This document shows positions 1 through 8,891 of a stretch of DNA of 64,000 nt, piece after piece. The notes below the pieces were generated by a model that was not told where the DNA came from, did no database searches, and saw nothing but the letters and a program-made list of their open reading frames with translations. The first letter of the stretch is position 1. Each line of letters starts with the position of its first letter. This DNA is from JAHEFT01 sp963766195 (GTDB taxonomy: Bacteria; Pseudomonadota; Gammaproteobacteria; Xanthomonadales; SZUA-36): contig CAVXYY010000013.1 in the NCBI GenBank assembly GCA_963766195.1, positions 13,840 to 77,839 of the forward strand, given 5' to 3'. A program made the position numbers and the translations under genes.

Positions 1-1
1 C

Positions 2-1264
2 CAGTCGATTTACGGCTGGCGCGGCGCGCAACCAGAAAACCTGCAGCAACTGGCTGCGGATTACCCGCAGTTACACATTGTCAAACTGGAACAGAACTAC
101 CGTTCCTGCGGCATGGTGCTGAAAGCGGCCAATGCGCTGATTGCGAATAACCCCCATAAAATCGACAAGCGGCTTTGGAGCGCGCTGCACGAAGGCGAAT
201 CGATCCGGGTCATCCCCTGCGAAAACGAAGTGGAGGAAGCAGGGATGATCGCGGCTGAAATCATGCACCGCCAGTACACCACCCGGGCGCAATGGGGCGA
301 CTTCGCTGTGCTGTACCGCGGAAACCACCAGTCCCGGGTGCTCGAACAGGCCATGCGCGAGCAACGGATTCCCTATCACCTTTCCGGCGGCACCTCGTTT
401 TTTGAGCGCACCGAGATCAAGGACCTGATGTGTTACCTGCGCCTGGCAGTTAACCCGGATGACAATGCGGCCTTCCTGCGTATCGTCAACACGCCGAGAC
501 GTGACATCGGGGTTGCGTCCCGGGGCGCTATCGCCGGTCTTGCCGGCATGCGGCACATCAGCCTGTTCGCAGCGGCGCAACTGCCGGAGTGTCTTTCATT
601 GCTGAAACCGGCCAGTGCGCAAAGCCTGCGCGAGTTCTGCCACCGGATCGTGGCAACCGGCGACCGGGGGGAGCGGGCCGACCCGGTCGAGGCGGTTCGG
701 GACCTGTTTGAACAGATCGGGTATGAACAATGGATTCGGGAACAGTCCGACAATGTCGTGCTGACTGAACGCCGGATTGAAAATACCCGTGAACTCGTGG
801 CCTGGCTGACCCGTCTGCGGGACGACAACCCGGGGCTGGGATTGATCGACCTGATCGGACGGTTGTCCCTGCTGACCAGCATTGACCAGGACAAGGAGCC
901 GGGCCAGGAAGTCAGATTGATGACGCTTCATGGATCCAAGGGGCTCGAGTTTCCGCACGTGTTCATGGCCGGGGTTGAGGAAGACCTGCTTCCGCACCGC
1001 AACAGCCTGGAAGAAAACGGCGAAGAAGAGGAGCGCCGCTTGATGTACGTGGGACTCACCCGGGCCAGGGAATCCCTGACGCTGAGCTTTGCCCGGCACC
1101 GCAAACGCTACGGTGAAAGGGTGTCCTGCGAACCCAGCCGGTTCCTCGACGAACTTCCCAAAGACCTGCTCGACTGGCGCGGGGAAGACGCGGAGCGGGA
1201 CCATGAGCGCTCACGCGAGCGCGCCACCACCCACCTCGACAAATTACGCGATATGTTCGGCTGA
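2..1264 (+). CDS. rep: ATP-dependent DNA helicase Rep (3' part, 5' end outside window)
   Basis: Superfamily 1A 3'-to-5' DNA helicase that helps replication forks past bound proteins. The reading frame is open from base 2, so the first start codon at 113 is internal; about 420 C-terminal residues are visible. The opening residues QSIYGWRGA are the UvrD/Rep motif III, followed by LEQNYRS (motif IV region). LMTLHGSKGLEFPHVFMAG is motif V and EERRLMYVGLTRA is motif VI. The stretch around SGGTSFFERTEIKDLMCYLR is more like Rep than UvrD. The ATP-binding Walker A and B motifs lie upstream of the window. Rep rather than UvrD or PcrA is a judgement from these segments. Confidence 0.93.
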   Translation, partial: QSIYGWRGAQPENLQQLAADYPQLHIVKLEQNYRSCGMVLKAANALIANNPHKIDKRLWSALHEGESIRVIPCENEVEEAGMIAAEIMHRQYTTRAQWGDFAVLYRGNHQSRVLEQAMREQRIPYHLSGGTSFFERTEIKDLMCYLRLAVNPDDNAAFLRIVNTPRRDIGVASRGAIAGLAGMRHISLFAAAQLPECLSLLKPASAQSLREFCHRIVATGDRGERADPVEAVRDLFEQIGYEQWIREQSDNVVLTERRIENTRELVAWLTRLRDDNPGLGLIDLIGRLSLLTSIDQDKEPGQEVRLMTLHGSKGLEFPHVFMAGVEEDLLPHRNSLEENGEEEERRLMYVGLTRARESLTLSFARHRKRYGERVSCEPSRFLDELPKDLLDWRGEDAERDHERSRERATTHLDKLRDMFG

Positions 1265-1288
1265 CGGGTTACGGGCAGAACCGGCGGT

Positions 1289-1654
1289 TTACCGTTCCTG
1301 GGCGGAGGCGCATTGAATACAAAGCAGCGCGGAAGGATCCACTGCCAGGCGGGCAGGGGCGATATTCTCACCGCACTCGAGACAGTGGCCATAGTCTCCA
1401 TCCTCAATCCGTTGCAGCGCCGCTTCTATCTGGAGCAGTTTGGTTCGCCGGCGCCTGCCGGTTTCTTTTGACATGGCCTGTGACTGCATCGCATCCATTC
1501 GCGAAAGGCGTCCAATGCGGGCCTGGTCCAGCTCAACCGTCTCCTCCGCCTGGTCCCCGGTTTCCTGGGCCTGCAGCAGGGAACGTTTCATCTCGAGAAG
1601 GCTTTTCTTATGGTGTTCTGTGTTCATGAATCCCGACTGTAACCCCTGGCTCAT
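1289..1654 (-). CDS. DksA/TraR-type C4 zinc-finger protein
   Basis: Small protein of the DksA/TraR family, about 121 residues. An N-terminal helical region (ELDQARIGRLSRMDAMQSQAM) precedes a C-terminal zinc finger CLECGENIAPARL...CIQC with the four cysteines intact. The helical part is shorter than in true DksA, and the acidic DxxDxA coiled-coil tip that acts in the RNA polymerase secondary channel is not evident, so it is a DksA-like protein and not DksA itself. Starts are possible at TTG 1657, ATG 1654 and ATG 1627; the last would give a more family-typical 112 residues. It is convergent with rep and divergent from the sigma factor gene. Confidence 0.85.
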   Translation of the reverse strand: MSQGLQSGFMNTEHHKKSLLEMKRSLLQAQETGDQAEETVELDQARIGRLSRMDAMQSQAMSKETGRRRRTKLLQIEAALQRIEDGDYGHCLECGENIAPARLAVDPSALLCIQCASAQER

Positions 1655-1711
1655 CAAAATTCACTCACATATCTGTAACTTTTCCATCCACGCTGCGTTT
1701 ATTCTTCAGAG

Positions 1712-2200
1712 ATGAGCAGAACGTTTCGACATTGGGTTGACCAATACCAGGACCAGGCGTGGACCCTGGCCCGCTATCTGCTCAAAGACCCGTCCGAGGC
1801 GGAGGACGCTTGCCAGGAGGCCTTTGTGAAACTCTGGCATAACCGGGACTCGATCGATCCCGACAAGATCAGGCCCTGGTTGATGAAGGTGACGCGGAAC
1901 GGATGCCTGGACCGCTTGCGGCGCAGGCACCCGACGGAAGAACTGCAGGAATGGCATATGCCGGACGTGGTCTCCGGGCCGGCGCAGGGACTGCAGCAAC
2001 AGGAGCTCAGCGGCTGGCTGAAAGCCGCCATTAACGGCCTGAAGGAGCCATACCGGTCGCTGGTGGTTTTGCGGGATGTGCAGGAACACAGTTACGAGGA
2101 AGTCGGGGCCGCCCTGGAATTGAGCTCTTCGCAGGTAAAGACCTACCTGCACCGGGCCAGAAAACAGTTGCGGGAGCAACTGGCAGAGGTAAGACCATGA
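1712..2200 (+). CDS. ECF-type RNA polymerase sigma factor
   Basis: Sigma-70 family factor of the extracytoplasmic-function type, 162 residues. Region 2 is seen in residues ~5-70 (ARYLLKDPSEAEDACQEAF, WLMKVTRNGCLDRLRRR) and region 4 in ~105-160 (GLKEPYRSLVVLRDVQEHSYEEVGAALELSSSQVKTYLHRARKQL). The stop codon overlaps the start of the next gene (ATGA), so it is translationally coupled to a membrane protein that is probably its anti-sigma factor. It heads a four-gene operon ending with two DUF4252 proteins, which are likely part of its regulon. Confidence 0.93.
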   Translation: MSRTFRHWVDQYQDQAWTLARYLLKDPSEAEDACQEAFVKLWHNRDSIDPDKIRPWLMKVTRNGCLDRLRRRHPTEELQEWHMPDVVSGPAQGLQQQELSGWLKAAINGLKEPYRSLVVLRDVQEHSYEEVGAALELSSSQVKTYLHRARKQLREQLAEVRP

Positions 2201-2641
2201 ACAGAGATGACAAGACACTGGATACACAAATCGACGCGATGATGGAGCAACTGACCATAGAGAAGGCGCCGGCGAGCCTTACTTTCCGCCTGAACCGCAT
2301 TCCGGAGGAGGAAAGCCGGAAAGCGCGCAACAAGGCGTCGCGCTGGTCCTGGCTCAAGGCCGGCCCGTTTCCGCGCTGGGTGCTGGCGCCGGCGTTTGCG
2401 GCCGTCCCGCTGCTGGTCGCCATCGTGGTCCTGATGCAGCCCAGGCAACCTTCGCCGGCGGAAATTCAACAGGCGCGCCAGGACCTGGCCGTTGCGTTCG
2501 CCTATATCGACAAGGTGGGGCACCTGACCGGTAATGAAATTCAAAGCCGTCCTCGGCGCTGAATTACGCCGCGGCGTGAAGGAACCCTTATCGGAACACA
2601 TGCCCTTTACGAAACAATCCCTCAAGGAGGAAACGACATGA
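2197..2641 (+). CDS. Probable anti-sigma factor, membrane-anchored (one frameshift)
   Basis: About 147 residues once one base is removed. A cytoplasmic N-terminal segment is followed by one transmembrane helix (VLAPAFAAVPLLVAIVVLM, ~residues 65-85) and a C-terminal tail. As read, the frame stops at 2562. Dropping one C near 2547 extends it through VLGAELRRGVKEPL to a TGA at 2639-2641, which overlaps the ATG of the next gene. That ATGA junction, like the one with the sigma gene, argues the longer version is real. No zinc-binding ZAS motif is seen. The anti-sigma role is inferred from position and topology. Confidence 0.72.
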
Positions 2642-3199
2642 AATCTCAGATGATCCAGAAAATCCTGCTTGCCTGCCTGACGGTCCTGGTGACCCTGCCG
2701 GCGATGGCGCAGGAAGACGCTCTTAAGGACCTTCCAGGCTACGTCGATTTCGGCGAACTGCACAGCGTCTTTCGGTGAACCGGCGGTGCAAATTTCCGTT
2801 GGTGCGTCGTTACTCGGCCTGGTGAGTTCTCTCAGCGCCGAAGAAGACCCGGAAACGGCCGCGTTGTTCAAGCGTCTGAAAGGCGTTCGCGTCAACGTGT
2901 TTGAAACCGAAACCATGGTCGATGGTGCGATCGGCCTGGTCAAGGACGTGTCATCGAAACTCAACAAGCTGGGTTGGGAACCGGTGGTGACGGTCAATTC
3001 AAAAGATGAACAGGTGCGTATTTTCATGATGATCAAGGACAACCAGGTCCAAGGCATTACCGTGATGGCGCTGGATGAAGAAGAATCGGTTTTCGTGAAC
3101 ATCATCGGCAGCATCAACCCGGAGGAACTGGGCAAAGTCATGAAGAATTTCGACATCGACGTCGAGGTCGATGGCGACGAGACCGATTCAGATGAATAG
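2638..3199 (+). CDS. DUF4252 protein, exported (one frameshift)
   Basis: About 186 residues after repair. A signal peptide (IQKILLACLTVLVTLPAMA) precedes a DUF4252 domain: FGEPAVQISVGASLL, LKGVRVNVFETE and GWEPVVTVNSKDEQVRIFMM are typical. The frame breaks at ~2774, where removing a C from tttcggtgaa joins LHSVF to GEPAVQIS; the rest is intact to TAG 3197-3199. The predicted end DVEVDGDETDSDE is very acidic. DUF4252 proteins have no established biochemical activity and often lie beside sigma/anti-sigma pairs. The last bases overlap the start of a second DUF4252 gene. Confidence 0.82.
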
Positions 3200-3767
3200 C
3201 CGCCGGCCCGGTGACATCCTGCCGCGCCTGCTTGGAATGCTCTGCCTGTGCTTGATGCTGCCGGCCTGCGGATTGACCGCACCCAGGAGTAACGATGGCT
3301 TTGCAGACCTGGATTCACTGGGCGTCAGGGACGTCGACCAGGTGATGACCCTGTCCATTGGCCCGGCCCTGCTGCACTTCGCCGCCAGTCACATCGATGA
3401 TGATCCGGAAGTGCGCGCGTTGCTGAAAGGCCTGGACGGCGTGCGCATCCGCATTTACGAAATCGACGGCGATCCGGCAAGAGTGGCAAGCCGGATCGGC
3501 ACCATGAGCAAGCGACTGCAGGACGATGGCTGGGAGTCCGTGCTGTCAGTCAGGGAAGGCACAGAGGTCACCCACATGCTGCTGCGGGTTGTCGATGATC
3601 GGATCTGCGGCATGACGGTGCTGGTTTCAGACGGAGATTCGGAAGCCGTCGTGATTAACCTGATGGGTGACATCAGACCGGAGCAGTTCGGGGAGGTCAT
3701 GATGGCGCTGGACGTGGATACGCCCGCGGTCGAAACGGCTGAGCTCGCGGTCAGTGAAAGGGGCTGA
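3192..3767 (+). CDS. DUF4252 lipoprotein
   Basis: A paralogue of the preceding protein, 191 residues from ATG 3192, which overlaps the previous stop codon. The N-terminus carries a lipoprotein signal ending LMLPAC, so it should be lipidated on the cysteine and held in a membrane. The DUF4252 core aligns with the upstream copy (LLKGLDGVRIRIYEID against LFKRLKGVRVNVFETE; DDGWESVLSVREGTEVTHMLL against LGWEPVVTVNSKDEQVRIFMM; VVINLMGDIRPEQFGEVM against VFVNIIGSINPEELGKVM). The upstream open frame from 3171 lacks any ribosome-binding signal. It is the last gene of the sigma operon. Confidence 0.88.
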   Translation: MNSRRPGDILPRLLGMLCLCLMLPACGLTAPRSNDGFADLDSLGVRDVDQVMTLSIGPALLHFAASHIDDDPEVRALLKGLDGVRIRIYEIDGDPARVASRIGTMSKRLQDDGWESVLSVREGTEVTHMLLRVVDDRICGMTVLVSDGDSEAVVINLMGDIRPEQFGEVMMALDVDTPAVETAELAVSERG

Positions 3768-3842
3768 CCAGCCGCCGCCCCTTTCAGGTCACAGCGCGTT
3801 ATCGTAATTGAAAAATGTCAGTTGCTGGCCCAAACTCGACGA

Positions 3843-4266
3843 ATGCGCCATCTCCTGATTCTGATTACCCTGATTGTCTGCAGTTCCTGCATCGCGCAGG
3901 ATCCTTATGTCGTACTCGGCGGTGAGCGTTTCACCGTCGAATTGGCCGAAACACAGGAAAAGCAGGCGCTGGGCCTGATGTTCCGGGACGAGATGCCGGA
4001 TGATCACGGCATGTTGTTTCTGTTCCCGGGCGAGGCAAGAAGAAGTTTCTGGATGAAGAACACCCGGATTCCGCTCGACATATTTTATTTCGAGCAAGGA
4101 CCTCGCATTGGTGAGCGTGTCGGAGAACACTCCGCCCTGCCGGTCACCGCGGTGCCCGAGCTACCCGAGCTCCGGGCCGGCCAAGTACGTGCTGGAACTC
4201 AACGCGGGTAAGGCCGCGGAGTTGGGTGTCCAGGCCGGGGATGTTCTCGAACTGCACCTGGATTGA
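3843..4266 (+). CDS. DUF192 family exported protein (one frameshift)
   Basis: About 140 residues after repair. A hydrophobic export signal (LLILITLIVCSSC) precedes a DUF192 domain with FTVELAETQEKQALGLMFRDEM, MLFLFPGEARRSFWMKNTRIPLDIFYF and the C-terminal part SSGPAKYVLELNAGKAAELGVQAGDVLEL. The frame breaks near 4096 (caaggacctc), where one extra G shifts it; on repair KDLALVSVSENTPPC continues to TGA 4264-4266. The ATG at 3843 is preferred over TTG 3822. Function of the family is unknown; the proteins are periplasmic or membrane-associated. It is followed closely by a phosphoesterase gene. Confidence 0.82.
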
Positions 4267-4275
4267 AACCGACCG

Positions 4276-5026
4276 GTGCAGACCAAACCCCTGAAAATCC
4301 TTCAAGTGAGCGACTGTCACGTTTCCGCTGACCCGGAAGCGGCCTACCGTACCCAGAACGCAGACCGGAACGTCAGGACGCTGCTGCCCGCGATGCGCGC
4401 CTGGAGCCCGGACCTGGTGCTTGCTGACCGGCGATGTCAGTGAGGACGCCAGTCCGGCGGCTTATGCACGGGTGGCGGAGATGCTTGGCGCGGTTGGCGC
4501 ACCCGTGCTGGCGCTTCCGGGCAACCACGATGATCCGCAGGTCATGCAGAACCATTTTCCGCAGGGGCCATGGAATGGGCCGTTCGTGCAGGAAGCGGGG
4601 CCCTGGTTACTGGTGCTGATGGATTCGACGGTCAGGGGCCGTGTTTCCGGTTGCGTCCAGCAACACGACCTCGACCGCTTGGACGCGCAGCTGGATGCCA
4701 GCAGCGCCGATTTCGTCCTGGTGGCGCTTCACCACCAGCCGGTAGCTGTCAATGCGCCCTGGATCGATCGTTTAGCGCTGGAAAATCCCGACGGCTTTTT
4801 CCGGCACGTGGACCGGGAGCCGCGGATCAGGTGCATTACCTGGGGACATATTCACCATGATTTCCGCTCGAAACGGAACGGCGTGGAACTGCTGGGGGCG
4901 CCGTCGGCGGCGGCGAACAGCCTGCCGCAAACGGATCGATTCACCCTGGACCCGGCCGGACCCGCCTGCCGCTGGCTGGAGCTTTATGGGGACGGGCGCG
5001 TGGAAACCGGCCTGCTGAGAGCTTAA
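4276..5026 (+). CDS. Calcineurin-like phosphoesterase, CpdA type (one frameshift)
   Basis: About 249 residues after repair, starting at GTG 4276. The binuclear-metal motifs of class III cyclic nucleotide phosphodiesterases are all present: SDCHV (D-x-H), LTGDVSED, LPGNHDD, VALHHQP and WGHIHHDF. The family hydrolyses 3',5'-cAMP to AMP; the substrate here is inferred. The frame breaks near 4421 (gtgcttgctgacc), where one surplus G separates the N-terminal 48 residues from the rest. Its stop overlaps the stop of the convergent PspC-domain gene. Confidence 0.82.
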
Positions 5027-5220
5027 TCCTCGACCGGCAAGACCAGCCAGAGAATCAGGTACACGATGATTCCCGGAAAAGCCGCGGAGCAGATGGAAAG
5101 CAGCACATAAGCCACCCGGGTACCGGTCACGGACCAGCCGAAATGCCTTGCGATACCGGCGCATACGCCGGCGATCATCGAATTCCTTCTGGATCGCTTG
5201 ATTCCGCCTCTTTCACTCAT
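5023..5220 (-). CDS. PspC-domain small membrane protein
   Basis: A 65-residue protein consisting of a PspC domain only: RNSMIAGVCAGIARHFGW at the start, then a hydrophobic segment VAYVLLSICSAAFPGIIVYLILWLVLP. PspC in the phage-shock system is an inner-membrane regulator; stand-alone PspC-domain proteins are common and mostly uncharacterised. No pspA or pspB neighbours are present, so a phage-shock role is not supported by context. The ATG at 5220 is chosen because it gives the usual short basic N-terminus before the glycine-rich motif. Confidence 0.85.
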   Translation of the reverse strand: MSERGGIKRSRRNSMIAGVCAGIARHFGWSVTGTRVAYVLLSICSAAFPGIIVYLILWLVLPVED

Positions 5221-5310
5221 GGCTATCGTTACGCATCTGCAGACCAATCCCTAGAATAACCCAAACCACCAGGGCCTGTTCACCCTGGAAGAGTCCGGAT
5301 CGGAAGTCGA

Positions 5311-5490
5311 TCAGATTTCGACCATTTCAAAGTCTTCCTTGCCCGCGCCGCAGTCCGGGCAAACCCAGAACTCCGGGACGTCCTCCCAGCGCGTGCCAGG
5401 GGCCAGGCCTTCTTCGGGCGCGCCTTTTTCCTCTTCGTAAATCCAGCCGCAAATGATACACATCCAGTTCCTGTAGCCTTTGTCGGTCAC
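5311..5490 (-). CDS. Rubredoxin
   Basis: A 59-residue iron-binding electron carrier, read from GTG 5490 behind a good ribosome-binding sequence (AGGAAGGTG seven bases upstream). The two cysteine knuckles are complete: MCIICGWIYEEEKG and FWVCPDCGAGKEDFE, giving the four Cys ligands of the single iron. The conserved PGTRWEDVP lies between them. The gene is divergent from hemL with about 50 bp between the starts. Its redox partner cannot be told from this window. Confidence 0.95.
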   Translation of the reverse strand: MTDKGYRNWMCIICGWIYEEEKGAPEEGLAPGTRWEDVPEFWVCPDCGAGKEDFEMVEI

Positions 5491-5541
5491 TTTTTTTCAC
5501 CTTCCTGAAAAAAGTTGAATAGTTTGCCATACAATACCGCG

Positions 5542-6822
5542 ATGAACATAAGCAAAGAACTGATCAATCGTGCCCGCGTCCACATTCCAGGCGGTGTGAA
5601 TTCTCCTGTGCGCGCTTTCAACGGGGTCGGCGGCGACCCCGTGTTTTTCGACCGTGCCGCAGGCGCCTGCCTCTACGACGTGGATGGCCGCTCCTATATT
5701 GATTACGTCGGGTCATGGGGTCCGATGATTACCGGCCACGCACATCCGGAAATCGTTTCCGCGGTTCAGGAAGCGGCAGCCAGGGGGCTGAGTTTCGGTG
5801 CGCCCTGTCCCGCCGAAGTGGACATGGCGGAACGGCTGTGTTCGATCGTGCCCGGCATGGACATGGTGCGGATGGTGAATTCGGGCACCGAAGCGACCAT
5901 GAGCGCTATCCGGCTCGCCCGCGCCGCGACCGGACGTGACCTGATCATCAAGTTCGAGGGTTGTTATCACGGCCATGCCGACAGTTTCCTGGTGAAAGCG
6001 GGTAGCGGCGCATTGACCCTCGGGGTTCCGAATTCCCCCGGCGTCCCTTCCGCGGTGGCTGATCTGACAGTTACCCTGCCTTACAACGACCTGGAAGCGG
6101 TTACGGAGTGCCTGGCCGCCCGCGGAAGCGACGTTGCCGCCATTATCGTCGAACCGGTTGCCGGCAATATGAACTGCATTCCGCCGGTGGAAGGTTACCT
6201 GGAAGGCTTGCGCGCCCGTTGTGATGAGCACGGCTGTCTGTTGATTTTCGACGAAGTAATGACCGGGTTCCGGGTAGCGCTTCAGGGCGCCCAGGGCCTG
6301 TACGGCATCACCCCGGATCTTTCCACTTTCGGCAAGGTGATTGGCGGCGGGATGCCGGTTGGCGCGTTTGGCGGCAAACGGGAATTCATGCAGCTGGTGG
6401 CTCCCAGCGGGCCGGTCTACCAGGCGGGTACGCTGTCAGGCAACCCGGTCGCCATGGCGGCGGGCCTGGCCAATCTTCGACTGATTTCGGTTGACGGGTT
6501 CTTTGAAAACCTGGCGCGGACCACTGCCAAGCTGGTGACGGGCATCCAGGAAGCGGCCGACCAGGCGGGCGTCCCGTTCACCACTACCCGGGTAGGCGGC
6601 ATGTTCGGCCTGTTTTTCACCGGCGTCGAAAAAGTGGTTAATTTTGTCCAGGCTGGAACAGTCGACGTCGATGCATTCCGGGTGTTCTATCACCTGATGC
6701 TGGAGCGGGGCGTTTACCTGGCGCCTTCAGCCTACGAGGCCGGTTTTGTTTCCTCGGCCCATACCGATGAGCACATCGAGTCGACCATTGCGGCCGCCCG
6801 TGAGTCGTTCAACCGGCTTTGA
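5542..6822 (+). CDS. hemL: Glutamate-1-semialdehyde 2,1-aminomutase
   Basis: PLP enzyme that converts glutamate-1-semialdehyde to 5-aminolevulinate, the C5-pathway entry into haem and other tetrapyrroles; cytosolic dimer. The 426 residues match the usual length. Visible motifs include HIPGGVNSPVRAF, the PLP-contact region MVNSGTEATMSAIRLAR, FEGCYHGHAD, IFDEVMTGFRVA and the Schiff-base lysine in STFGKVIGGGMPVGAFGG. ATG 5542 fits the family N-terminus (MNISKELINRARVHIPGG) better than the upstream TTG 5515. The 3' end overlaps the convergent acyltransferase gene by 14 bp. Confidence 0.97.
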   Translation: MNISKELINRARVHIPGGVNSPVRAFNGVGGDPVFFDRAAGACLYDVDGRSYIDYVGSWGPMITGHAHPEIVSAVQEAAARGLSFGAPCPAEVDMAERLCSIVPGMDMVRMVNSGTEATMSAIRLARAATGRDLIIKFEGCYHGHADSFLVKAGSGALTLGVPNSPGVPSAVADLTVTLPYNDLEAVTECLAARGSDVAAIIVEPVAGNMNCIPPVEGYLEGLRARCDEHGCLLIFDEVMTGFRVALQGAQGLYGITPDLSTFGKVIGGGMPVGAFGGKREFMQLVAPSGPVYQAGTLSGNPVAMAAGLANLRLISVDGFFENLARTTAKLVTGIQEAADQAGVPFTTTRVGGMFGLFFTGVEKVVNFVQAGTVDVDAFRVFYHLMLERGVYLAPSAYEAGFVSSAHTDEHIESTIAAARESFNRL

Positions 6823-7984
6823 CCTGTGAATAGGTCCTGAGCCGGTAGAAAGGCCGTTCCACCGCGTAATAGCTGATGGATGCCACCGTGATCACGGCCA
6901 CGGTGGCCAGGGGGAAGGTTAACCGGTGGGGCAGCTCAGCCCAGGAACTTCCGGCCAGCAGCTGAATTTGTTGCATGACCACGAAGTGCCACAGGTAAAG
7001 GCTGTATGAAATCAGGCCGAGATAATACATGAGCCGGTTCGCCAGCAGGAAAGTGCCGATCCGCGATCCCCAGTAAAGCGCCAGCACCGCCGCCGAAAGC
7101 GGCAGCCCCAGGGCCAGCGGTGCGACGATCATCCCCCAGTGACCCATCCAGTAGGCGTTACCCGCGCCGAGCACCACCTGCCAAAGCCAGGTGGCAGGAA
7201 CGAGCAATCCCAGCACAAAAAGCAGGTCCAGCATCCAGGGGGCGGGCCGGGCCAGGCCCTGCCGGGACACCCAACGGGCGACCAGGGCTGCGCTTGCGCC
7301 GAGCAGAAACTCGGCGAGGCTTCCGGGCAGCTGTGAAGCGGCCAGGAAAACCGCCCCGTCACCGAGTGTGCCGAAGTGCGAGGCGGCCCAAACCCGGTAC
7401 ACCAGGCTGAGAGCGATGCCGGTCAGCAGCACCGGGATCCAACGGGCCGGTCTCAGGAGCGGTGCGAGCAGGGGTAGAAGGAGATAGAAGCCCATTTCCA
7501 CCGGCAGCGTCCACCAAACGCCGACCATGGGTCTGAAAGGATGCCAACCGATATTGAAAAACATCAATAGATGGGCGGCCAGCGATGGCAGGGTTTGCGG
7601 GACCCAGGCAACAAACCAGCCACCGATCAGAAGGATCAGGAGCAATTGCGCGTAATAGGCGGGGAATACCCGCAGGAAACGCCTTTTGAAGTAACGCGAC
7701 AGGTCCGGTCCCGGTTCCCGGTCCAGCGCAGCGCTGGCAAACGGTAGCGTCAGCAGGAAACCGCTCAGGACGAAGAAGATATCTACACCGGTGTAACCAA
7801 ATCCCAACGGAAACTGCAGGACGCGGCCGAGAATCGGAACAGTCAGGTCAAGCCTGATACCGGGGTGCAGGGCTTCGTAATGAAAGAGAAAGACCAGCAG
7901 CGCCGCGAAGCCCCGCATGCCGGTCAGGGAAGCGATGTACTGCCGGTCGTTCCGGGTCTTGGGCAGGGGCTTGCCTTCACCCAT
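6809..7984 (-). CDS. Acyltransferase 3 family membrane protein (OafA/YrhL type)
   Basis: Integral membrane O-acyltransferase of 391 residues. The hallmarks are near the N-terminus: IASLTGMRGFAALLVFLFHYEA with the conserved R and H, and GYTGVDIFFVLSGFLLT, followed by some ten hydrophobic segments and LGLISYSLYLWHFVV near the end. The family acetylates surface sugars such as O-antigen, peptidoglycan or exopolysaccharide; the acceptor cannot be read from sequence. The start overlaps the stop of the upstream SDR gene (ATGGGTGA), so the two are probably co-transcribed. Confidence 0.9.
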   Translation of the reverse strand: MGEGKPLPKTRNDRQYIASLTGMRGFAALLVFLFHYEALHPGIRLDLTVPILGRVLQFPLGFGYTGVDIFFVLSGFLLTLPFASAALDREPGPDLSRYFKRRFLRVFPAYYAQLLLILLIGGWFVAWVPQTLPSLAAHLLMFFNIGWHPFRPMVGVWWTLPVEMGFYLLLPLLAPLLRPARWIPVLLTGIALSLVYRVWAASHFGTLGDGAVFLAASQLPGSLAEFLLGASAALVARWVSRQGLARPAPWMLDLLFVLGLLVPATWLWQVVLGAGNAYWMGHWGMIVAPLALGLPLSAAVLALYWGSRIGTFLLANRLMYYLGLISYSLYLWHFVVMQQIQLLAGSSWAELPHRLTFPLATVAVITVASISYYAVERPFYRLRTYSQVKAG

Positions 7985-8804
7985 CCAGGAACAGGTCTTT
8001 CATCAGCGGCTCGCCCGGTTTGACCGAGTACCTGGTGAAATCACTGACACCGGTTCCGCGCAACACATCTTCATCGAGAAAGAAATTGCCGGTGCACTGG
8101 CGGGCTTTCTGACGCAGAATCGCATGTGCCGCATCAGCCATGATTTCTTCGGTCCGGCAGTGCTGCGGCTTGAAACGGCCTTCGAACACATTCAGCGCTG
8201 CCGTGGCAATCACGGTTCTCGGCCAGAGTGCGTTGAAAGCGATGCCGGCTTTGCGAAACTCTTGCGACATTCCCAGCACGCACATACTCATCCCGTACTT
8301 GGCCATGGTGTAAGCGACGTGGTCTTTGAACCATTTCGGATTCAGGTTCAGCGGTGGCGAGAGGTTCAGAACATGGGGATTGGCCGCTTCCATCAGGTGA
8401 GGAATACAGGCCCTGGACATCAGGTATGTGCCACGCACGTTGGTTTGGAACATCAGGTCAAATCGCTTGACCGGTAAATCCAGCGTGCCGCTGAGCATGA
8501 TGGCGCTGGCGTTGTTCACCAGGATGTCCAGTCCTCCGAAATGGCTGACGGCCTGATGCACAGCCTGCCCGATCGAGTCTTCGTCACGGACGTCCATGCG
8601 GATGGCCAGACCCCGACCCCCCGCGGCATTGATCTCTTCGACGGCTGTATGAATGGTTCCGGGCAGCACCGGGTGTTTCCGGTCAGTCTTTGCGGCCACG
8701 GCGATATTGGCGCCGTCACGTGCCGCCCTGATCGCGATGGCCTTACCGATTCCCCGTGACGCACCGGTAATCAGCAGGGTTTTTCCTGCCAGATTTGTCC
8801 CCAT
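7977..8804 (-). CDS. Short-chain dehydrogenase/reductase (HSDL2-like)
   Basis: A 275-residue classical-fold SDR. The cofactor motif is ITGASRGIGKAIA near the N-terminus, followed by LVNNASAIMLSG and the active-site YTMAK. The middle section with HVLNLSPPLNLNPKWFKDHVAYTMAKYGMS is characteristic of the hydroxysteroid dehydrogenase-like 2 group, whose substrate is not firmly known. Here the SCP2 sterol-carrier domain found in animal HSDL2 is absent. It is followed by, and overlaps, the acyltransferase gene, which suggests an operon acting on a lipid or polyketide-like substrate; that is inference. Confidence 0.9.
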   Translation of the reverse strand: MGTNLAGKTLLITGASRGIGKAIAIRAARDGANIAVAAKTDRKHPVLPGTIHTAVEEINAAGGRGLAIRMDVRDEDSIGQAVHQAVSHFGGLDILVNNASAIMLSGTLDLPVKRFDLMFQTNVRGTYLMSRACIPHLMEAANPHVLNLSPPLNLNPKWFKDHVAYTMAKYGMSMCVLGMSQEFRKAGIAFNALWPRTVIATAALNVFEGRFKPQHCRTEEIMADAAHAILRQKARQCTGNFFLDEDVLRGTGVSDFTRYSVKPGEPLMKDLFLDG

Positions 8805-8891
8805 TTCACACCTCGCTGCGGATCAATACCGTATCATAACGGCTTGGCGGTCAAAAGAGCCGGATCTGCAGGCAAAAAAAGGAATATCTGC

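Noticed and set aside
2143..3318. A 391-residue minus-strand open frame across the DUF4252 genes
   Set aside because: It is antisense to the sigma operon, has low-complexity Ser/Arg-rich composition and no family motif, while the plus strand shows clear domains and coupled starts.
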